Source: Verrucomicrobiia bacterium (GTDB lineage Bacteria; Verrucomicrobiota; Verrucomicrobiia; Limisphaerales; JADLHS01). Taken from it: DNA of 64,000 nt. The stretch is taken from the NCBI GenBank assembly GCA_026125285.1, contig JAHCLO010000022.1, forward strand, positions 55,356 to 119,355. Direction: 5' to 3'. A program made the position numbers and the translations under genes. Below are positions 37,136 through 45,734 of this stretch, one piece after another. Under the pieces are notes generated by a model, which saw nothing but the letters and a program-made list of their open reading frames with translations, made no database searches and had not been told where the DNA came from. Each line of letters opens with the position of its first letter. Within the stretch, counting starts at the first letter, position 1.

Positions 37136-40100
37136 TCATGGTGAGTCCGCTGGTTGCCCCGGTTTCTTTGCCCACTTCAATCCAGGCGTTTTGCCGTCGG
37201 CAATGGCCTGCCAGTATTCGTCCTTCACGGCTTCGTAAATCCCGAAGAGTCCCCGCGCGTCGCGGTTGCGATCCACCGCAATCCAGTAATCTGGCTTCGC
37301 GCGCTTCTTGCTGGCGTTCAAGAATGTGGTTCCCGCTTTGCGGATGATTTCGGTCACGGGCCGGTCTGTGCCGTCGGGATTGATGATGCCATAATCGCTT
37401 TGTTCGTTGAGCCGGTAACCGCCGGCATACCACCAGAAGAAGATTCCGTCCGCGCCAGATTCGGTCAGCATGCGATAGAAGTCGCTGAAGTAGCGCGCCT
37501 GAAACTCCAGTTTCGTCTGCGCCGGTTCCATTTGCTGAATGTCCCAAACCGTGTAGCCCATCTCCGACCACAAGACCGGTTTGGCGGGATCGCACAGCCG
37601 CGCGTAATCAGCCGTGAAGCGACCCGGCTTTACCTTCTCCCAATCGCCAATGCGCCCGTAGGCTTCCGGCTCCCAGATGTCAACGGCCTCGGCCAGCCCG
37701 TAACAGTCGTAGGGCAGAAAACCGTCCCAGTTGAATGTCGGATCGCCGGCGTGCTGCATACGGAAACTGACCGGGTGATGCGGATCAATGGATTTCACGA
37801 GCCGCCGCGCCTCGGCGTATTTCTCGCGCAACAAGTCGTCGAGAAACAGCCGATAATCTGCCACCAGCTTGCGCCATGGGCCGTCCTGGGTGAACCATTT
37901 CATGGGCGGGGAGGGCAGGGATCTCAAATCTGAAATCTCAAATTTGAAATTCTCCTCGCTGACACCCCAAGCCTCGCGCACCGTGTCTGCGTTTCCATAC
38001 CGCTTCTCGACCCAGGCTGGCCAGAGTGTCGCGTAATCGGTTTGGAGCGCGCGAACTTCGTGGCGCGGTTCCCAGGCCAGGTCGTAGGCAAACATCGTGT
38101 CATTCTGCGCGAGCCGCAGCGTCTCAATCATTTCCCGCATTTCGTTCCAGCGAAAATTCATCGGCGTGCCGGGGCGGAGCGACAGATTCACCTTCAGGTC
38201 GAGCGCCTCGCAACGACGCAGGAAATCCAACATGTGCCGCGCGCCAAGCGATTCGTGGTAAATAAACACGCTCACCGAGTTCAGGTTCATTGCCTTGACA
38301 CGGCGCAAGTCCCGCTCGATCACCTCCGGGTCATACGCGCCGCGTCCGACCCAGTGCTCGAAGTGGCGCCCGTTCGCCAGCCCGATGCCGCTGGAGGGCA
38401 TGTAATTCACGCCATGCGCCTTCCACGGTTTGCCCCGCAGCCAGAAGCCGCCATCGCGCGCTTCGATGAACACGGGTTTGGGTTTGGCGCGCCACACGTG
38501 CAGCTCATGGGCGAGGTGATCCACGAGTTCACCGTTAACGAACAATTCGCTGGTGACCTGCCAGCCGTCCGCCGGCCAGCGCCCGGGTTGCCAGGGCTGC
38601 ACCGTTTCCGCAGTTTCCCCCGGCGGCAGCGCCAGCAACGCACTGGCAGGAATAAACTCGCCTTTGCCGGAAGCGGCCCTCGTGCGGACGCGAAGTGCCG
38701 CATTGGTCAGCGGTTGCACCCCAAAGTTTACCGCCCGTGCGCCGAGCAAAGCCGGCTGGTCTTCAAACAACGTAAAGAACTCAGCGCCGCCTTCCGTCAG
38801 AAAAACTCCGCGCTTCATCCGGGCAAGCGATTGCCGCAAGCAATGGGCAACCAGCGGTTGGCGATAGAATTCCGCTTCCGCCGGCGTGAAAACCGCCCAC
38901 ACACCCCCGCGAAATGGCGGTTTCAGATGGACGAGCAACGCGGCGATCGTGCCGCGATAATCTTCGTTTCGCTCATCACGAGCCGCGAGCAAGGGTTCCC
39001 AGCGGTAGGCACGGTCCTGGTTGAAGCCCACGCCGCGCGGCCGCGGATGAAGCCCGTAAAGTGGAACAGGCGTCCCGCCGGACTTTTCCTGGCTCGGGTT
39101 TGCGACCTGATAGCGCTCTGGCCGCCCGCTGGCCACCGCGGCATCAATGAACAGGCTGGAGGCCTGGGTCACTGCAATGGGAAAGAACTGATAGCCCGGC
39201 GAGAAGCTTTCGAGGTGCGGCGGTTTGAAGTCATCTGGCAGTTGGGCGTCGCCAAACGGATTCGCCGCCGTGCCAACGTCAGCGATCCAGTACTCGTGCC
39301 GGTTGCCCTCGACTGCCGTGTGCGAGTGGGCAATGCCCACGACAAAGCGTGCGGCGTTCTCCACGCGCAAATGATCCTCCTTGCCCGCGCGACTCGGTGG
39401 CGGCAGCCACGCCTTGAACGCTTGCGGCGGCAGCGCGTAGTTCCGCCATTCGGACGTCAGGTCCACCGTGGCAAGCCAGCGCGAGCCGTCGCGCTCCGTC
39501 CATTCGAGCGCGAGTTGTTTGGTACGTGGTGTGCCCTTGGCGCGAAAGCACGTCAGCGTATGTCCGGGCGGAAATGGATTCGTGAGCATTGGACTCTGGT
39601 AGGTTTCCCAACCGGTGAAGCGTTCGATGACGACGTGCAGCGCTGGGCCACGATCCGGGTCCGTGGTTTCGTGTCGAACGGGATTGCGAAAGTCATCCGC
39701 GGCACGTGACCAGGGGCGCAAATCGGTTTTCGCGAAGTCGAACAGCAGTTGCTGGGAGCGTTGCGCGTTGAGTTCACGATCATAATCCCCGCGCGAAATC
39801 CAGCGACTGTTCAATGGGAACAAAGGTGTTTTCCATGCGGGCAGACCCAGTACCAGAAGATCACCGCCTTGTTTGAGAAAACTTTCAATCGCGGGGGCAG
39901 CCAATGCCGGCAATGATCGAGCGCCCGGGAGCACGAGCAGATCAAACCTGGCCGCGGATAGTTCGTTCGCATTGGTGAGGGTGCCGATGCCGATGAATCT
40001 GACGGCGTAGCCACTGGCCGAAACCTGCCCGGCGATCTCCCGGGCGAAGGCCCCGTCATGTCCCGGCAACGCGTCGTTGAACACTGCCGCGCGCGGCGAG

Positions 40101-40192
40101 AACTCCGCGGCGGAAAGCTCGTGAAAACTCAGAGACAGGGCAAGGAACAGCAGGCAGCGATACGCGAATGTAACCATACTGGCACGCACCAT
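37136..40192 (-). CDS. Secreted clan-A glycoside hydrolase-like protein (GH5/GH42-like)
   Basis: The start at ATG 40192 (MVRASMVTFAYRCLLFLALSLSFHELSAAEF) gives 1018 residues with a clear signal peptide; ATG 40177 is an alternative. The first 500 residues hold a flavodoxin/glutaminase-like segment (FDLLVLPGARSLPAL ... GGDLLVLGLP) and beta-sandwich domains. The TIM-barrel part starts with KAHGVNYMPSSGIGL. It has DLAWEPRHEVR near 709 (candidate acid/base Glu) and PVLWSEMGYTVWD near 874 (candidate nucleophile Glu), and ends with GIFFWWYAGGYRLNEQSDYGIINPDGTDRP, as in glycosidases of clan GH-A. Substrate specificity cannot be read from the sequence. Confidence 0.85.
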   Translation of the reverse strand: MVRASMVTFAYRCLLFLALSLSFHELSAAEFSPRAAVFNDALPGHDGAFAREIAGQVSASGYAVRFIGIGTLTNANELSAARFDLLVLPGARSLPALAAPAIESFLKQGGDLLVLGLPAWKTPLFPLNSRWISRGDYDRELNAQRSQQLLFDFAKTDLRPWSRAADDFRNPVRHETTDPDRGPALHVVIERFTGWETYQSPMLTNPFPPGHTLTCFRAKGTPRTKQLALEWTERDGSRWLATVDLTSEWRNYALPPQAFKAWLPPPSRAGKEDHLRVENAARFVVGIAHSHTAVEGNRHEYWIADVGTAANPFGDAQLPDDFKPPHLESFSPGYQFFPIAVTQASSLFIDAAVASGRPERYQVANPSQEKSGGTPVPLYGLHPRPRGVGFNQDRAYRWEPLLAARDERNEDYRGTIAALLVHLKPPFRGGVWAVFTPAEAEFYRQPLVAHCLRQSLARMKRGVFLTEGGAEFFTLFEDQPALLGARAVNFGVQPLTNAALRVRTRAASGKGEFIPASALLALPPGETAETVQPWQPGRWPADGWQVTSELFVNGELVDHLAHELHVWRAKPKPVFIEARDGGFWLRGKPWKAHGVNYMPSSGIGLANGRHFEHWVGRGAYDPEVIERDLRRVKAMNLNSVSVFIYHESLGARHMLDFLRRCEALDLKVNLSLRPGTPMNFRWNEMREMIETLRLAQNDTMFAYDLAWEPRHEVRALQTDYATLWPAWVEKRYGNADTVREAWGVSEENFKFEISDLRSLPSPPMKWFTQDGPWRKLVADYRLFLDDLLREKYAEARRLVKSIDPHHPVSFRMQHAGDPTFNWDGFLPYDCYGLAEAVDIWEPEAYGRIGDWEKVKPGRFTADYARLCDPAKPVLWSEMGYTVWDIQQMEPAQTKLEFQARYFSDFYRMLTESGADGIFFWWYAGGYRLNEQSDYGIINPDGTDRPVTEIIRKAGTTFLNASKKRAKPDYWIAVDRNRDARGLFGIYEAVKDEYWQAIADGKTPGLKWAKKPGQPADSP

Positions 40193-40340
40193 AGCGGGAA
40201 TGTCGTTCTGGCTCAATAGACCACACCACACCGCCGACCGCGCTCCAGTTTGTCAGAGGAATGGCCGTCCGGGGAATAAAATGCAGACCATTCCACTGAC
40301 AATCATCCGCCTGACAACTCCTGAACAGCGCCGAAGCAAC

Positions 40341-40668
40341 TCAGTAAACCAAAACCAGAACGGCGGCTTGCTCGGCCGCTTTCACCACGTCCTCAAACTT
40401 CATTTCCCTGGTGTTCGGCTCTTTGAGTTTGGCGGAATGTTCCGCCACGGATTCGAGAATAGGTAGGGCGCGTCACTCCGTGCGTGCCGGGGTTTCGATT
40501 GTGGAATGACGGCGCGCAGAGGACTGACGCGCCCTACCAGCTCTTGATGGCGTAATTAACGATCTCCGGCAACGCCCCGCCCGAATTGCCCGGCTGCACC
40601 GGCACGCTGATCTGGAGATACCGCGCGTCATCACCCGGTTCTGAAAGGATGAATGAAGAAACCCCGGT
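40341..40668 (-). pseudogene. Trypsin-like serine protease remnant split by a repeat
   Basis: The minus strand from 40668 reads GVSSFILSEPGDDARYLQISVPVQPGNSGGAL followed by LPEIVNYAIKS. This matches the C-terminal half of trypsin-like (HtrA/S1-type) proteases, including the catalytic serine motif GNSGG. The usual segment between GNSGG and PENVNYAIKS is deleted. After the palindromic repeat at 40462-40538, homology resumes with ILESVAEHSAKLKEPNT and ends KAAEQAAVLVLVY, stop at 40341. The N-terminal half with His and Asp is missing. It is a clear pseudogene interrupted by a mobile palindrome. Confidence 0.75.
40462..40538. repeat. Palindromic repeat, GGTAGGGCGCGTCACTCCG family
   Basis: The left arm GGTAGGGCGCGTCACTCCG... 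(40462-40489) and the right arm ...GACTGACGCGCCCTACC (to 40538) form an inverted repeat. Copies of the same family are at 42861-42936 and 63886-63960. This copy interrupts the protease remnant between NYAIKS and ILESV. Confidence 0.85.
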
Positions 40669-40750
40669 CGGCGAGCGACTGCGGCCCACGATCCTTGCTG
40701 TCGCGCACATTCTCATGCTTCGAGCCACCGACTTTGTTCGTGTGGCAGCC

Positions 40751-42010
40751 TCATGGAAGTAGCATAGCCCGATAGAATTTGCTTCCGCTCACGGGAGTTT
40801 GGTCAAACCAAAGATACGGACTCGCGTTGAGTAGCAAAGTTGCCCGGGTTGTCCAGTTGGTCGTGTCCGGGGACGACTCAATTCGATACGTGCGCCCCAC
40901 TGTGCCGACGATGCGCAAACCCGGATAGGTGCTCAACTCCAGGTCGGCGGGCAATACGGGTTCAGGCGAAGGGTTAAAGGAGATGCTACGGATGCGGTGG
41001 TTGAGCCTGTCGGCGACGTAAATTGTACCGCCGGAAACGCAAACTCCAAAGGCTTCATTGAACCGCGCGAGATTGCCCGCACCGTTGGCATATCCACTTT
41101 GAGAAAAACTTCCCGCAACCGTCGTTACGTTGGTTGTTGCGGAGATTCTTCGGATGGCAGTGGCGCAGGCCAGAATGAGATTGCCAGAACCATCAAAGCA
41201 CATTTGAGAAACATGGCCGAGTCCGGCGTTAATTCCTATCCCATCCACACTAACACTGGACTGGTGATTCCCTGCAACCGTTGTGACGTTCTGGTTTTGG
41301 TCAATTCGCCTGACAAGCCAGCTGGACGAATCCCAGACGTAAATGTTGTCTGCAGCATCAGCGGCCAAAGCCGCTGGGTGGCTGAATGAACAAAAGATTC
41401 CATTACCGTCTGCGTAGCCGAAGTTACCTGATCCGGCAAACACGCTTAAGACACCGTTCGTAGAATATCGGTAAATTTTATTGCCCCCGGCCGCAGAATC
41501 AGAAATGTAGAGATTTCCTGATGAATCAGCGCAAATGCCGTGTGGCCCGGCAAGCGAAGAAAGCACATTCGTCCGAGTAACTGTTGCGCCGCTAGTGATC
41601 GTGTAAAGATACGATGGGGGGGGGGATTGCAGCATCCAGATCGTGTCGTTACGATCAATAGCCATGCTTCGGAGTTGCTCCAACTTGACATTGGCGCCGG
41701 TGCCGGTGCTTTGAGTTCCACCATCAACGAAAGTCGAGACAGTGCCGTCTGGCGTAATTTTGCGGATGCGAGAATTACCGCCATCCCACGCGAACAGATT
41801 GCTGTGCGAGTCGGCCACAATTGCTGAAGGCCCAGCGAACATCGTCATCTGTCCAACGCCGTCCACGTGACCGGAGAAGCCCGAGCCGGCGTAGGTTTGA
41901 ACGACGACGCCATTCGTGTCGTAGGTTTGCGCTTCGACATGCTGCGAGCACAGTGCGAACAACAGTGCGTTTAGGGGCAAAATCGTTTTCATAAGCTGCT
42001 TATGGTTCAT
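40751..42010 (-). CDS. Exported NHL-repeat beta-propeller protein
   Basis: The 419-residue protein has a signal peptide (LPLNALLFALCSQHVEA). It carries about six NHL-type repeats such as GPSAIVADSHSNLFAWDGGNSRIRKI, GPHGICADSSGNLYISDS and EAFGVCVSGGTIYVADRLNHRIRSI, each alternating with TTVAG-GxGxxDG strands. The C-terminal about 70 residues (LRIVGTVGRTYRIESSPDTTNWTTRATLLL) form the S-x-x-T-NW domain common on secreted Verrucomicrobial proteins. It is probably a binding protein at the cell surface. Its ATG lies 11 bp inside the preceding gene's 3' end, so expression is coupled. Confidence 0.88.
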   Translation of the reverse strand: MNHKQLMKTILPLNALLFALCSQHVEAQTYDTNGVVVQTYAGSGFSGHVDGVGQMTMFAGPSAIVADSHSNLFAWDGGNSRIRKITPDGTVSTFVDGGTQSTGTGANVKLEQLRSMAIDRNDTIWMLQSPPPSYLYTITSGATVTRTNVLSSLAGPHGICADSSGNLYISDSAAGGNKIYRYSTNGVLSVFAGSGNFGYADGNGIFCSFSHPAALAADAADNIYVWDSSSWLVRRIDQNQNVTTVAGNHQSSVSVDGIGINAGLGHVSQMCFDGSGNLILACATAIRRISATTNVTTVAGSFSQSGYANGAGNLARFNEAFGVCVSGGTIYVADRLNHRIRSISFNPSPEPVLPADLELSTYPGLRIVGTVGRTYRIESSPDTTNWTTRATLLLNASPYLWFDQTPVSGSKFYRAMLLP

Positions 42011-42518
42011 TTTTTGGGAGATCCTTCAACCTGATTGTCTGGAAGTTCGTTGTGAACTTGCGACCAAGAGTATCAGTAACGAAAGCGACTTCTGTCTCAC
42101 GGAAAGTTTCTCCAGCCTTTTCGGGAAATGGTTCGAGCACAAAACAATGCCGTTTACCTTCTCCAAGTTCGACAAACTGCCCAGATTTGTCGGCGTCGAA
42201 GAGCGTGATCTCGGACTCTTTTGGCTTCATGTTCATTCCTCCTATACTCATCTCGCGAGGTTCAAGCTCGATTCCGACGCGCCTTATGCGGCTCACTCGT
42301 CTGCCATGGTTGACTACCTCCAATGTGAAGACGACGTGATGTTCAGGCTGTTGATGTTCAGGCTGTTTTTCATTGGACTCGATGCTCATGCGAGCCTTGA
42401 GTTTGAGTCGAGAGCGGTCGGCAAGATGTTGCGCCAGTTGGATCGCAATGGCGATCGTGCCTGTCACAGCACCCCAAACAGCGACGAAGAGAGTGATCGT
42501 CTCAGCGTTCATCGTCAT
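42000..42518 (-). CDS. Small membrane-anchored protein of unknown function
   Basis: I place the start at ATG 42518 (MTMNAETITLFVAVWGAV); ATG 42512 and an upstream ATG at 42575 are also in frame. One N-terminal membrane helix (TLFVAVWGAVTGTIAIAIQLA) is followed by a charged linker (RLKLKARMSIESNEKQ). A soluble beta-rich domain comes next (VVFTLEVVNHGRRVSRIRRVGIEL ... VTDTLGRKFTTNF). It looks like the small single-pass proteins that bacteria use as signal or stress sensors, but I recognise no named family. It overlaps the NHL gene by 11 bp and lies upstream of it in the same transcription unit. Confidence 0.7.
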   Translation of the reverse strand: MTMNAETITLFVAVWGAVTGTIAIAIQLAQHLADRSRLKLKARMSIESNEKQPEHQQPEHHVVFTLEVVNHGRRVSRIRRVGIELEPREMSIGGMNMKPKESEITLFDADKSGQFVELGEGKRHCFVLEPFPEKAGETFRETEVAFVTDTLGRKFTTNFQTIRLKDLPKNEP

Positions 42519-42689
42519 GGGGGGGCAGTTTAGCACCACGTTATCACCGAACAAACCGATTTCGTCTTCGTTCAAAACGGGCTTGGAGGCGCAAATAGGT
42601 CCCCAGTTATCCCTGCGCCATCCGCCTTCATCTGCTTTCGGCGTGACAACTCGGCGAGACAGGTTGCGTTGGAAAACGTTTGACGACCT

Positions 42690-42843
42690 CCCTCACCCCA
42701 GCCCTCTCCCCAAGGAGAGGGAGTCGCCATCGTCCGTCCTTTGATTGCTCGATGACTCACCAGCCAACTCCAGCGCACGACATTCCAGAGAACCGGCGAA
42801 CGATTCACCCTCTCCACGGGGGAGAGGGCCGAGGTGAGGGCGA
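42690..42843. repeat. Palindromic repeat of the CCCTCACCCCAGCCCTCTCC type
   Basis: The left arm CCTCACCCCAGCCCTCTCCC (from 42691) is matched on the opposite strand by ...GGAGAGGGCCGAGGTGAGGGCGAG ending near 42843, with unrelated sequence between. Arms of this composition occur as dispersed repeats in many bacterial genomes and are often mis-annotated as LTPALSPRRG peptides. It lies in the 593-bp gap upstream of the GH127 gene. Confidence 0.7.
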
Positions 42844-42860
42844 GCGTTTCAACAGACCGT

Positions 42861-42936
42861 GGTAGAGCACGTCCCTCCTTGCGCACCGTCTTTGATCTGC
42901 GGACGCCCGGCGCGCAGCGGACTGACGCGCCCTGCC
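42861..42936. repeat. Diverged copy of the GGTAGGGCGCGTCACTCCG palindrome
   Basis: GGTAGAGCACGTCCCTCC... at 42861 and ...CAGCGGACTGACGCGCCCTGCC at the right end align with the copies at 40462-40538 and 63886-63960. It is more diverged, with a decayed left arm. Confidence 0.7.
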
Positions 42937-43033
42937 TTTCCCCAGCGCCAGTGGCGCGACATCTTTGTAGAACGTCCGCCCAAGGAAGATCCCAACCTCC
43001 GTCGGAGCTACCCCGAGTGAACACGCGCATGGC

Positions 43034-43063
43034 TTGACTCGCCTGTAGGCGTTCCCGTTTAAT
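43034..43063 (+). promoter_or_regulatory. Candidate sigma-70 promoter of the GH127 gene
   Basis: TTGACT (43034-43039) and TTTAAT (43058-43063) are separated by 18 bp, close to consensus. They lie about 50 bp before the GH127 start codon at 43112. Confidence 0.45.
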
Positions 43064-43111
43064 GCACTTGTTCGATTCAGGCAAATTCTGGGGAAATGAA
43101 TTGGGGAACAA

Positions 43112-45595
43112 ATGAAAGCTCTTCGTATTCGGGATTTCGCAGTTGTGGGGATTTTGTTTCAGACTGCGGCGTTGATCACCTTTGGCGCTGAGAGGATCAG
43201 CGTTGTCAGTTCACCGCCGCTGCCCATGACCAACAGCTTCTACCTGGCCAACCGCGCGCCGCTGGCGCCCAGTCCGTTCGTGAGACTGCCCATTGGCAGC
43301 ATCACCCCGCGTGGATGGTTGCGGCATCAGCTCGAACTCGAACGCGACGGCATGATCGGCCGGCTGAAGGAGATTTCGCCGTGGTTGAATTTCGAGAACA
43401 GCGCCTGGGCGAACAAGGAGGGCAAAGGCGAGCGCGGTTGGGAGGAGATGCCTTACTGGCTCAAGGGTTACGGCGACCTCGGCTATGTGCTGCGCGACGA
43501 AGCGATCATCGCTGAAGCCAGGAAATGGATTGAAGCGGCGATGGCGTCGCAGCGCGAGGATGGGTGGTTTGGCCCGCGGGAATTGCTCACATCGCTGAAC
43601 GGCAAGCCCGATCTCTGGTCGCACATGGTCATGCTCAACATTCTTCAGAGCTACCACGAGTTTTCCGGCGACGCGCGTGTGCTCGAGGTGATGACGCGTT
43701 ATTTCAAATGGCAGCATCAACTGCCGGCGAGCGCGTTTGGGGAGGGCTACTGGCCGAAGATTCGCGCCGGCGACAACCTCGAGAGCGTCTTCTGGCTTTA
43801 CAATCGCACGGGTGAACCGTGGTTGCTCGATCTCGCCAGAAAGACTCATCAAGGCATGGCGCGTTGGGACACGGACGTGATCAACTGGCATAACGTCAAC
43901 ATTGCCCAGGGTTTTCGCGCGGGCACGGTTTTCTGGATGTTGTCGCGCGAGCCACAACATCTGGAGTCCGCCGACCGGAATTATCGCCAGGTGATGGAGC
44001 TTTACGGCCAGTTTCCCGGCGGGGGTTTTGTGGGCGATGAGAACAGCCGGCCTGGTTACGTGGACCCGCGCGGTGGCATTGAGACGTGCGGCATCGTCGA
44101 GTTCATGCACAGTTTCCAGATGCTGACGAAGATCACGGGCGACCCGCTGTGGGCGGATCGTTGCGAGGAGATTGCCTTCAACTCGTTTCCGGCCAGCATG
44201 ACGCCGGATCAGAAGGGACTGCGCTACATCACCTGCGCCAACCAGGTCCAGGCGGATCGCCACAACAAAGCCCCGGGCATCCAGAACAGCGGCACGATGT
44301 TTTCCTTCAGCCCCTTCGAGGTGTATCGCTGCTGCCAGCACAACGTTTCGCACGGCTGGCCGTATTACGCGGAGGAACTCTGGCTCGCCACGCCGGACAA
44401 CGGCTTGTGTGCGTCGCTTCATGCCGCGAGCGAAGTCAGCGCGAAGGTCGGCGATGGCACGACGGTGAAGATCACGGAGGACACTGATTATCCGTTCAGC
44501 GAAATCATCACGCTCAGACTGGCGCTGCCGAAGCCAACCCGATTCCCCCTCTACCTGCGCGTTCCCCGTTGGTGCGAGAAGCCGGAGTTGAAGATCAACG
44601 GCAGGTCGGTCCGCGTTAAGGCAAAGCCGTCATCCTACATCGCTGTGAATCGTGAGTGGAAGGACGGCGACACCGTCACGCTGCGATTGCCGATGCAAAT
44701 CGCCGTGCGCACGTGGACGAAGAACAAGAATTCGGTTTCGGTGGATTATGGTCCGCTGAGTTTTGCGCTCGCCATCCAGGAACGCTGGGTGAAATACGGC
44801 CAGCGCCATCCTGACTGGCCGGAGTGGGAGGTGTTTCCCGATTCGCCATGGAACTACGGCCTGGTGTTGGGGCGTAATCCCGCAAAGTCATTTCGCGTCG
44901 AGCGCAAGACCGGCCCGCTCGCGCCGCAGGCTTTCGCGCCGGAAACCGCGCCGATTTCGTTGAAGGCGAAGGCGAGGAGAATTCCAGCGTGGCAACTGGA
45001 CCGGCTGAACCTGGTCGCTCCGTTGCAACAAAGTCCGATCAAATCCGCCGAACCGGTCGAGGAAATCAGGCTCATCCCGATGGGGGCGGCGCGACTGCGC
45101 ATCGCGTCCTTCCCCACCATTGGCCGCGGCGCCAACGCGCATGAGTGGGTCGAGCCGCCGAAGGCCAAACCCGCCACGCACAAGGCCAGCGCGTCGCATT
45201 GTTATGAAAATGACTCGTTGGACGCCTTAAGCGACGGGCTTGAACCGGCCAGCTCGAATGATCACAGTATTCCGCGCTTCACCTGGTGGCCACACCGAGG
45301 CAGCTCCGAGTGGGTGCAATTCGATTTTGCCCAGCCGCGCAAAGTGTCGCGCGTGGCGGTTTACTGGTTCGACGACACAGGTGTTGGGCAATGCCGTGTT
45401 CCGCAGTCGTGGCGGTTGCTTTACCAATCGGGAGACGACTGGAAACCAGTTGAGGGCGCTGACGACTTCAGCGTGAAGAAAGACGCTTGGAATCAGGCAA
45501 GGTTTCCGGCGATCACAACAACAGCCCTCCGCATAGAAGCGATGCTTGGGCCGGAAGTCTCTGGCGGGATTCTAGAATGGAAGATCACGGAATGA
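43112..45595 (+). CDS. GH127 (DUF1680) beta-L-arabinofuranosidase-like glycosidase
   Basis: The 827-residue protein belongs to the family whose founder (HypBA1) releases beta-L-arabinofuranose using a zinc-bound catalytic cysteine. All four zinc/catalytic positions are visible: Glu and Cys in GGIETCGIVEF (about 324) and the adjacent cysteines of VYRCCQHNVSHGWP (about 404). The (alpha/alpha)6 barrel precedes them (WLKGYGDLGYVLRDEAIIAEARKW). A C-terminal discoidin/F5-8-type module (RFTWWPHRGSSEWVQFDFAQPRKVSRVAVYWFDD) suggests carbohydrate binding. A signal peptide is present. It is followed by GH2 and two beta-helix genes on the same strand, a likely pectin or arabinan-degrading set. Confidence 0.95.
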   Translation: MKALRIRDFAVVGILFQTAALITFGAERISVVSSPPLPMTNSFYLANRAPLAPSPFVRLPIGSITPRGWLRHQLELERDGMIGRLKEISPWLNFENSAWANKEGKGERGWEEMPYWLKGYGDLGYVLRDEAIIAEARKWIEAAMASQREDGWFGPRELLTSLNGKPDLWSHMVMLNILQSYHEFSGDARVLEVMTRYFKWQHQLPASAFGEGYWPKIRAGDNLESVFWLYNRTGEPWLLDLARKTHQGMARWDTDVINWHNVNIAQGFRAGTVFWMLSREPQHLESADRNYRQVMELYGQFPGGGFVGDENSRPGYVDPRGGIETCGIVEFMHSFQMLTKITGDPLWADRCEEIAFNSFPASMTPDQKGLRYITCANQVQADRHNKAPGIQNSGTMFSFSPFEVYRCCQHNVSHGWPYYAEELWLATPDNGLCASLHAASEVSAKVGDGTTVKITEDTDYPFSEIITLRLALPKPTRFPLYLRVPRWCEKPELKINGRSVRVKAKPSSYIAVNREWKDGDTVTLRLPMQIAVRTWTKNKNSVSVDYGPLSFALAIQERWVKYGQRHPDWPEWEVFPDSPWNYGLVLGRNPAKSFRVERKTGPLAPQAFAPETAPISLKAKARRIPAWQLDRLNLVAPLQQSPIKSAEPVEEIRLIPMGAARLRIASFPTIGRGANAHEWVEPPKAKPATHKASASHCYENDSLDALSDGLEPASSNDHSIPRFTWWPHRGSSEWVQFDFAQPRKVSRVAVYWFDDTGVGQCRVPQSWRLLYQSGDDWKPVEGADDFSVKKDAWNQARFPAITTTALRIEAMLGPEVSGGILEWKITE

Positions 45596-45618
45596 AGGTG
45601 ACGCGCATGAGCAGTTTT

Positions 45619-45695
45619 CGTAGCGGCGCCTCGGCAGAGCGCCGCCATCTGAGCGTTGTTCCACAACGGCGGCGCTCTGCCGAGACGCCGCTACG
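45619..45695. repeat. Palindromic repeat, CGTAGCGGCGCCTCGG family
   Basis: The left arm CGTAGCGGCGCCTCGGCAGA... (45619-45646) and the right arm ...CGAGACGCCGCTACG (ending 45695) are near-perfect inverted copies. It is the second member of the family at 37054-37127, and lies between the GH127 and GH2 genes. Confidence 0.88.
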
Positions 45696-45734
45696 CCCGG
45701 AGTTGCTTCCGCAGCTCGTACTTGAAATGACATC

